A DNA stretch of 64,000 nucleotides from an uncultured Candidatus Saccharibacteria bacterium (GTDB lineage: Bacteria; Patescibacteriota; Saccharimonadia; Saccharimonadales; Saccharimonadaceae). The translations under genes and the position numbers were made by a program. Positions 59,589 to 64,000 of the stretch are shown one piece after another; positions within the stretch are counted from its first letter, which is position 1; each line of letters starts with the position of its first letter. The notes beneath the pieces were generated by a model. It worked only from the letters and a program-made list of their open reading frames with translations, was not told the DNA's origin and did no database searches. The DNA is taken from assembly GCA_958399925.1 (NCBI GenBank), contig CATXOC010000002.1:124001-188000 (forward strand), read 5' to 3'.

Positions 59589-59831
59589 ATGTCAATCATT
59601 TATAATGACAACCAAGAGAAGTCAGAGCTGCAGAAGCGTATCACCGCTGAATTACGCGAGAAGCAAAACCGCAGCAGCAAAGTCGAGGGCGATCCTTATC
59701 AACACAAAGACACTTACACGCCTGGCGACGAGTATCAAAAGGATCTAGAGCCCGCAAACATGACTGCCTGGGTATGGATAATTATAGTAGCCATTGCCGT
59801 AGGGCTAATTATCTACACAGCGACATTATAA
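59589..59831 (+). CDS. Small single-TM membrane protein
   Basis: 80 residues. Charged N-terminal part (~1-55) and a C-terminal TM helix (AWVWIIIVAIAVGLIIYTA), i.e. tail-anchored. Start chosen at ATG 59589, 6 bases after TATAAT. Followed 31 bases later by another single-TM gene, probably the same transcript. Confidence 0.72.
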   Translation: MSIIYNDNQEKSELQKRITAELREKQNRSSKVEGDPYQHKDTYTPGDEYQKDLEPANMTAWVWIIIVAIAVGLIIYTATL

Positions 59832-59862
59832 ATTACTTATAGACAAGCCATAGGAGGGATAA

Positions 59863-60528
59863 GTGGAAGAGAAACAAGCCAAGGCTAACGCCGAAGCTAA
59901 GCCTGCGAAACAACATAGACTTAACAAGAAACAGCAAAAGACTATCGAATACACCGTTTGGTGTATACTACTGCTAATTGTTCTAGCGGTAGCTAGCGGC
60001 ACCTATATCATTGCCGATTCAGCCAAGGCGATTAACACCTACCGCGAGGGTATATTTGATCAGTATAGTGATGCGACGAACGGGAAGAACGTTGGCGCAC
60101 CAATCGAGCTACGTAAGGTCTGGCTAGCCGACAAAATTAATCCTAGATACCAGAAGACGCTAGCGCTCAGTGATTCGTACAAGAAACTATTATCTAATAT
60201 TAAAGGCTATAATCAAACGCGCGAGGCGCACGACAAACTAGTCGAAATATTTAACAAAGGTACTGAGGGAACCACAACCCTTTCTAGTAAAACACTCGAC
60301 GCCGTACAGTCCTACGAGAAGGTTATTAAGTCATATTATCCTAATGAATCGGCACGACTGCAGGCCATGTCAGAGCTAGAAAGTAAGGTGGCAAGCAGTA
60401 TTAATTTTTCCGAAATATCGCAGAGCCTTAACAGGGTGCTCCACGACAATGACGAATGGCTAGACACTGTTCGCAACAATATTAACAGCGAGCAAGATAC
60501 CTTCCAACAAAAAATTAACAGTATCTAA
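59863..60528 (+). CDS. Single-TM membrane protein with helical extracellular domain
   Basis: 221 residues. GTG start with AGGAGG at good spacing. Lys/Ala-rich cytoplasmic N-terminus, TM ~31-52, and a long helical extracytoplasmic domain. No known family. The next gene in the opposite direction encodes a TraG-like ATPase; a link is speculative. Confidence 0.72.
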   Translation: MEEKQAKANAEAKPAKQHRLNKKQQKTIEYTVWCILLLIVLAVASGTYIIADSAKAINTYREGIFDQYSDATNGKNVGAPIELRKVWLADKINPRYQKTLALSDSYKKLLSNIKGYNQTREAHDKLVEIFNKGTEGTTTLSSKTLDAVQSYEKVIKSYYPNESARLQAMSELESKVASSINFSEISQSLNRVLHDNDEWLDTVRNNINSEQDTFQQKINSI

Positions 60529-60568
60529 ATTTAGAGCATTACTCTGTCGCCTACTTAGTTATCAGAAA

Positions 60569-60597
60569 AGCCCGATGCAGAACAAGCGGGCTATTTT
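60569..60597 (+). terminator. Terminator hairpin after the small membrane genes
   Basis: AGCCCG (60569-60574) pairs with CGGGCT (60587-60592), loop of 12, then ATTTT. Lies between convergent genes. Confidence 0.65.
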
Positions 60598-60645
60598 GAT
60601 ATATTCATATATATGCATACTTGTGCAGATGTTTATAGATAGTTT

Positions 60646-63393
60646 TTATTTTGTAGTACGCTGGCGATGAGGGCGACGACGCGGCTTCTTCTCTCTGTTA
60701 TTTGGCGTGTTTGGCGTGTTTGAATCGCTAAGCACATTAGGAATGTTAGGCGCGTCTTTTGCATTAGCTAAATCGTTAGCAGTAGCATTGTTCGCCCTAG
60801 TCATACTTTTGTCAGGTGACATTGGCGTCGCGTTAACAGCATCTGTCTCGGCGGCTGTTTTGATCGCTGCGAATAGATCGCCGAGCTTTTGCGAGCCTTG
60901 TACACCAGAGGGTGAAGTTTTCTTCAACTTCTTCTCTTCCTTCCTGATTTCGCGCTGTGTAGACTTAGGCATTAGATTCTCAGGAGTTTTAATCTGACTA
61001 CTGATCATTGCCGCGACCTCTGCTACGGGCTTACCATAGGCTGTGCGGCTATGCTGGATAATCTCACTCAGGTGATCCTCTGGCTCAGGCGGCCACTTCA
61101 GTGTAATACCACTAAAGGCTGGCATCTTCTCGCCCTCGATCATCATACAGCTGATAAAGTGGCGATTATTCATCTGCAGAATGTCATTAGCCGCAAAGTT
61201 TGGCTCGAACTGTTGCGCTAGCACTGGCGCATCTTCTGGCGATACACGCATTGATATAATCGTACCAACATTACCAAAGACTGCATCACGTACAGCATCA
61301 GTCATCTGAGATATATACTGGTTCGCAACTGTCAGACATAAGCCATATTTACGCGCCTCAGATAATATGACCGCAAACGAATCAGTAGCAAAGTTCTGAA
61401 ACTCGTCAACGTATAGATAGAATGGACGGCGATCCTTAACATCTGGAATATCGCTGCGACTCATTGCAGCTAGCTGTATTTTAGTCACTAGGAACGAGCC
61501 TAAGATGCTAGCATTATCCTCACCAATCAGCCCCTTAGACAGATTAACGATCAGAATCTTGCCTTCGTCCATAATCTGACGAACATTAAAGCTAGATTTT
61601 GGCTGACCGATGATATTACGGATAGTCGGGTTAGCAACAAAAGCACCAACCTTGTTTAGAATCGGGGCGACCGCTTCAGTAACATATTTATCAGTCCAGC
61701 TAGCAAACTCCACACGCCAGAACTGCAGAACTACCGTATCTGTTACATGATTAACAACATCCTCGCGGAATTTCTTGTCTGTCAGCATACGCGTAATATC
61801 CAACATCGTAGTATTTGGGTATTCTAGCAACGCCAAAATAGTATAACGCAGAACATATTCTAGACGCGGCCCCCATGATTCGCCAAACATACGTTTTAGT
61901 GCGCCAATAATCTCTGAGCTAATATTGCTACGCTGCGTCGGATCGTAAACTTCCATCGGGTTAAAAGCCATTGGATATGCAGTATCCGACGGGTTAAAGT
62001 AAACCACATCCTTAATGCGGGAAGGCGGTATAAACTTCAAGTTATCGATTGCAAAGTCACCGTGCGGATCAATAATCGCATATCCCTGGTTTTGATAGAT
62101 ATCCGACAACGTCAGTAGCTCTAGCAGACCAGACTTACCTGTACCAGTCTGGCCAATTATGTAGACATGGCGACTGCGGTCACGCCGGTAGATGCCAAAC
62201 TGCTTCTGCATACCACGAAAGTTAGTCATACCGAAAGCACTGATCTGTCGATCGTGCTCGTGGTCACCCGTTAGCACAGGCAGGTTAGCTGGCGGTTCTG
62301 CTGTTTTGCTGTTGGCCCAGACTACATTCGGAGTTTCGACATTCATATGCGGTAGATGGAATACCGAGGCAAGCTCCTCGATATTCAGAATAAAGCCATC
62401 CCCTTCACGGAATCGACGTTCTATGTAGGGTTTTAGATCATCACGGTCAAATGACGGCGTGTGCGCCAGCTTAAAGCCGTTCAGACTAGTAGAGTTAAAC
62501 TGCTTGAAAGCCGAGGCAACGGCATTCATCTGAATACGCGCGCTAGTTTGGTTGCTACCCAGGTAAGCAATGCGGATTTTCACCTTATAGCCCAATTTCT
62601 GCGATTTCTTCTCTGCCTCTGAGACACGCATTTTATCGCGATCGCTCATATCGCGTTTGACAGTTTCACCCGCTCCGCCTTCAGGTGGTTGCCATAACGC
62701 CTGTAAAGCCTGCACAAACCAAATCCAGGCCTCGGACTTCGTTGTCGTACCGTAGCCTTCTTTGTATTTACTAATAAATTTAGCACTATCTTGCTGCCAG
62801 CTATCCGCAACAGGACGAACTAGAATCTGCACCCAAATCTCTTCGTCGGTTTTATCAAGTTTAGTTAATGCCGCAGTGATGCCAGCCAGCGGGTCTACAT
62901 CGAAATTCTGGAATGTTTTAATTGGAAAGTATTGGTTATCCGTTAGCACTAGCTCGTCGATAGCGGTAACAGGATGCGAATTTGCTGTACTAGCATAGTC
63001 CCGTGTCGCTTCATGAATCTGAACAGAGGGATATTGTGCGTAAATCTGCCCCTCGACGAAATTCTGCAAATGCTTTGGTACACGAACATAGAAACGAATC
63101 TGGTTACCAACACTAGCAATCTCAAACGATAGGTGCTCTTGCACGCCACCGCTCATTTTTAACTCTTGTTTGTCACGCAGAATTCCATGAAGCGAGGCAA
63201 ACAGTTGCTCTGCCGATAGTTCCTTTTTATCGTTATCGCGAGGAATTTCAAGCGCAAGTAAAACATAGTCATACGGATCAACAAATTCGGTCTGTTCTTT
63301 CTTGTAATTGCGCCACGTCAAGAAGCTAAGGATACCAATAGTCGGTAACCATATATACCACTGCGTAAAGAACGCCAAAAGTTGCTCAATCAT
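60646..63393 (-). CDS. TraG/VirD4-like ATPase (DNA-transfer or secretion motor)
   Basis: 915 residues. N-terminal TM ~8-26; a ~370-residue region typical of large CPR type IV-secretion-like ATPases; Walker A GQTGTGKS (~residue 414-421), DPHGDFA, Walker B-like YVDEFQNF and the ANQYISQM sensor segment. The tail (~820-915) is disordered, Asn/Pro/Ala-rich with a basic end. It may pump DNA or protein across the envelope. No relaxase or VirB-type set is visible here. Separate from the HARE-HTH gene by 65 bases. Confidence 0.88.
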   Translation of the reverse strand: MIEQLLAFFTQWYIWLPTIGILSFLTWRNYKKEQTEFVDPYDYVLLALEIPRDNDKKELSAEQLFASLHGILRDKQELKMSGGVQEHLSFEIASVGNQIRFYVRVPKHLQNFVEGQIYAQYPSVQIHEATRDYASTANSHPVTAIDELVLTDNQYFPIKTFQNFDVDPLAGITAALTKLDKTDEEIWVQILVRPVADSWQQDSAKFISKYKEGYGTTTKSEAWIWFVQALQALWQPPEGGAGETVKRDMSDRDKMRVSEAEKKSQKLGYKVKIRIAYLGSNQTSARIQMNAVASAFKQFNSTSLNGFKLAHTPSFDRDDLKPYIERRFREGDGFILNIEELASVFHLPHMNVETPNVVWANSKTAEPPANLPVLTGDHEHDRQISAFGMTNFRGMQKQFGIYRRDRSRHVYIIGQTGTGKSGLLELLTLSDIYQNQGYAIIDPHGDFAIDNLKFIPPSRIKDVVYFNPSDTAYPMAFNPMEVYDPTQRSNISSEIIGALKRMFGESWGPRLEYVLRYTILALLEYPNTTMLDITRMLTDKKFREDVVNHVTDTVVLQFWRVEFASWTDKYVTEAVAPILNKVGAFVANPTIRNIIGQPKSSFNVRQIMDEGKILIVNLSKGLIGEDNASILGSFLVTKIQLAAMSRSDIPDVKDRRPFYLYVDEFQNFATDSFAVILSEARKYGLCLTVANQYISQMTDAVRDAVFGNVGTIISMRVSPEDAPVLAQQFEPNFAANDILQMNNRHFISCMMIEGEKMPAFSGITLKWPPEPEDHLSEIIQHSRTAYGKPVAEVAAMISSQIKTPENLMPKSTQREIRKEEKKLKKTSPSGVQGSQKLGDLFAAIKTAAETDAVNATPMSPDKSMTRANNATANDLANAKDAPNIPNVLSDSNTPNTPNNREKKPRRRPHRQRTTK

Positions 63394-63458
63394 CTCTTTA
63401 TAGATTACCAGATTGCACCTATAAACTCAAGCAAGATAGCCACTATACTGATTAGCGC

Positions 63459-64000
63459 TTAAGCATTGGCCAGCGTATAAGTTGACTTGTCGATACGTTT
63501 GAATTCTGGTCGTGATAAATTCAATAGAACCGTGGCTTCACGCACTTGGCGCACCTTCAATACGGCTCGCACAATATCTTCACGGTTCATTGGCCCGTTT
63601 TCGCGTAAGATATCACTGATCACATCAGTAATGCTACCACGTTTATAGCCGCGCTCAGCTAGAGCGTAGATACCACGACCAACCAGGACAAAACGGTTAT
63701 CCTTGATTAGTTCGTTATGAATAGCCTGCTTAGTCACATTATTTCGCTTGAAATTTTCTGCTTTGACGGCATCAGCAATGTCATTAAAGTGCATTGGCTT
63801 ATCATGTTGTTTCAGTACAACATAGATCTTGTCGCGAATATTTCGTGGATTCACTAGTGGCCACTTGACCAGTCCCCACATTCCATTTAAAGTAGCGATG
63901 TTTTTGCTGATACTAGCAATAGCAGCTACTTCCATCGGGTGTTCATAGTCACCATCAACGAGTTTATATAATTCATCAATTGTAACAGGTTGACCATGCT
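63459..64000 (-). CDS. HARE-HTH domain protein, N-terminus outside window
   Basis: Open at the window end; the frame continues beyond 64000. The ~180 visible residues contain a HARE-HTH-type winged helix: KPMHFNDIADAVKAENF, then KQAIHNELIKDNRFVLVGRGIYALAERGY. The family includes the RNA polymerase delta subunit and CPR sigma-factor-like proteins with this module. The C-terminal ~60 residues look like a second helix-turn-helix (TDVISDILRENGPMNREDIVRAV). Probably transcription-related; the exact type depends on the missing part. Confidence 0.72.
   Translation of the reverse strand, partial: HGQPVTIDELYKLVDGDYEHPMEVAAIASISKNIATLNGMWGLVKWPLVNPRNIRDKIYVVLKQHDKPMHFNDIADAVKAENFKRNNVTKQAIHNELIKDNRFVLVGRGIYALAERGYKRGSITDVISDILRENGPMNREDIVRAVLKVRQVREATVLLNLSRPEFKRIDKSTYTLANA

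Noticed and set aside
1..64000. CRISPR array or insertion sequences
   Set aside because: No regularly spaced direct repeats, transposase-like ORFs or terminal inverted repeats with target duplications were seen. The RecB/Cas4-like gene has no CRISPR context.
1..64000. UGA recoded as Gly or Trp
   Set aside because: Genes such as tuf, fusA and the ribosomal proteins read through with no internal UGA, and several genes (e.g. the sirtuin) end at UGA, so the standard code applies.

Overview
The window is almost certainly chromosomal DNA from a candidate phyla radiation (Patescibacteria) bacterium, most likely Candidatus Saccharibacteria (TM7). The main evidence is a long S10/spc ribosomal-protein cluster in which S5 is followed directly by L15 with no L30, the known CPR hallmark. 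UGA is used as stop, which argues against Gracilibacteria/Absconditabacteria. Other supporting signs are moderate G+C, dense small membrane and coiled-coil genes, a PilB-type ATPase, a TraG/VirD4-like ATPase and few biosynthetic genes.

Layout. 1-3282: two-component genes (end of a histidine kinase, a receiver-only regulator, a soluble PAS kinase, a receiver with a low-complexity tail) around tRNA-Glu(CUC). 3583-12313 (-): 19 ribosomal proteins, L3 to L15, joined by TAATG/ATGA junctions and preceded by a strong promoter and a structured leader. 12704-18704 (-): a type III restriction-modification pair (Res intact, Mod split at a G7 tract) and a RecB/Cas4-like nuclease. 19000-26396: Fmt, a DUF2130 protein, S10, EF-Tu, a cysteine-desulfurase-like enzyme and a membrane thioredoxin-fold protein. 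26497-31180 (-): a duplicated cassette of M16 zinc peptidase plus two small unknown proteins. 31304-32143 (-): an exported FIVAR surface protein whose promoter spacer holds a G8 tract. 32297-36180: an RsuA/RluB-type pseudouridine synthase and the str operon (S12, S7, EF-G). 36307-38617: unknown and coiled-coil genes. 38829-44213 (+): a second defence-like locus, a 1445-residue helicase-methyltransferase and a partner methyltransferase-like protein. 44277-51702: a sirtuin, a HAD-like protein and a tight five-gene envelope cluster (OmpA/MotB-like, coiled-coil, polytopic, and a membrane zincin-SNase fusion). 51766-64000: PilB, a SpoU methylase, FKBP, PheST, an aquaporin-like channel, small membrane proteins, a TraG-like ATPase and a HARE-HTH protein running off the end.

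Expression logic. Two start modes alternate. Operon-internal genes use Shine-Dalgarno sites or overlapping stop/start codons. Many first genes have a -10 box ending only 5-8 nt (most often 6) before the start codon, so their mRNAs should be leaderless.

Most notable points: two independent poly-G tracts placed where length changes would switch a DNA methyltransferase (translational) and a surface protein (promoter spacing); the duplicated M16 cassette with discordant divergence and a frameshifted member; the five-gene envelope cluster; and the protease-nuclease fusion. All functions are inferred from sequence alone.
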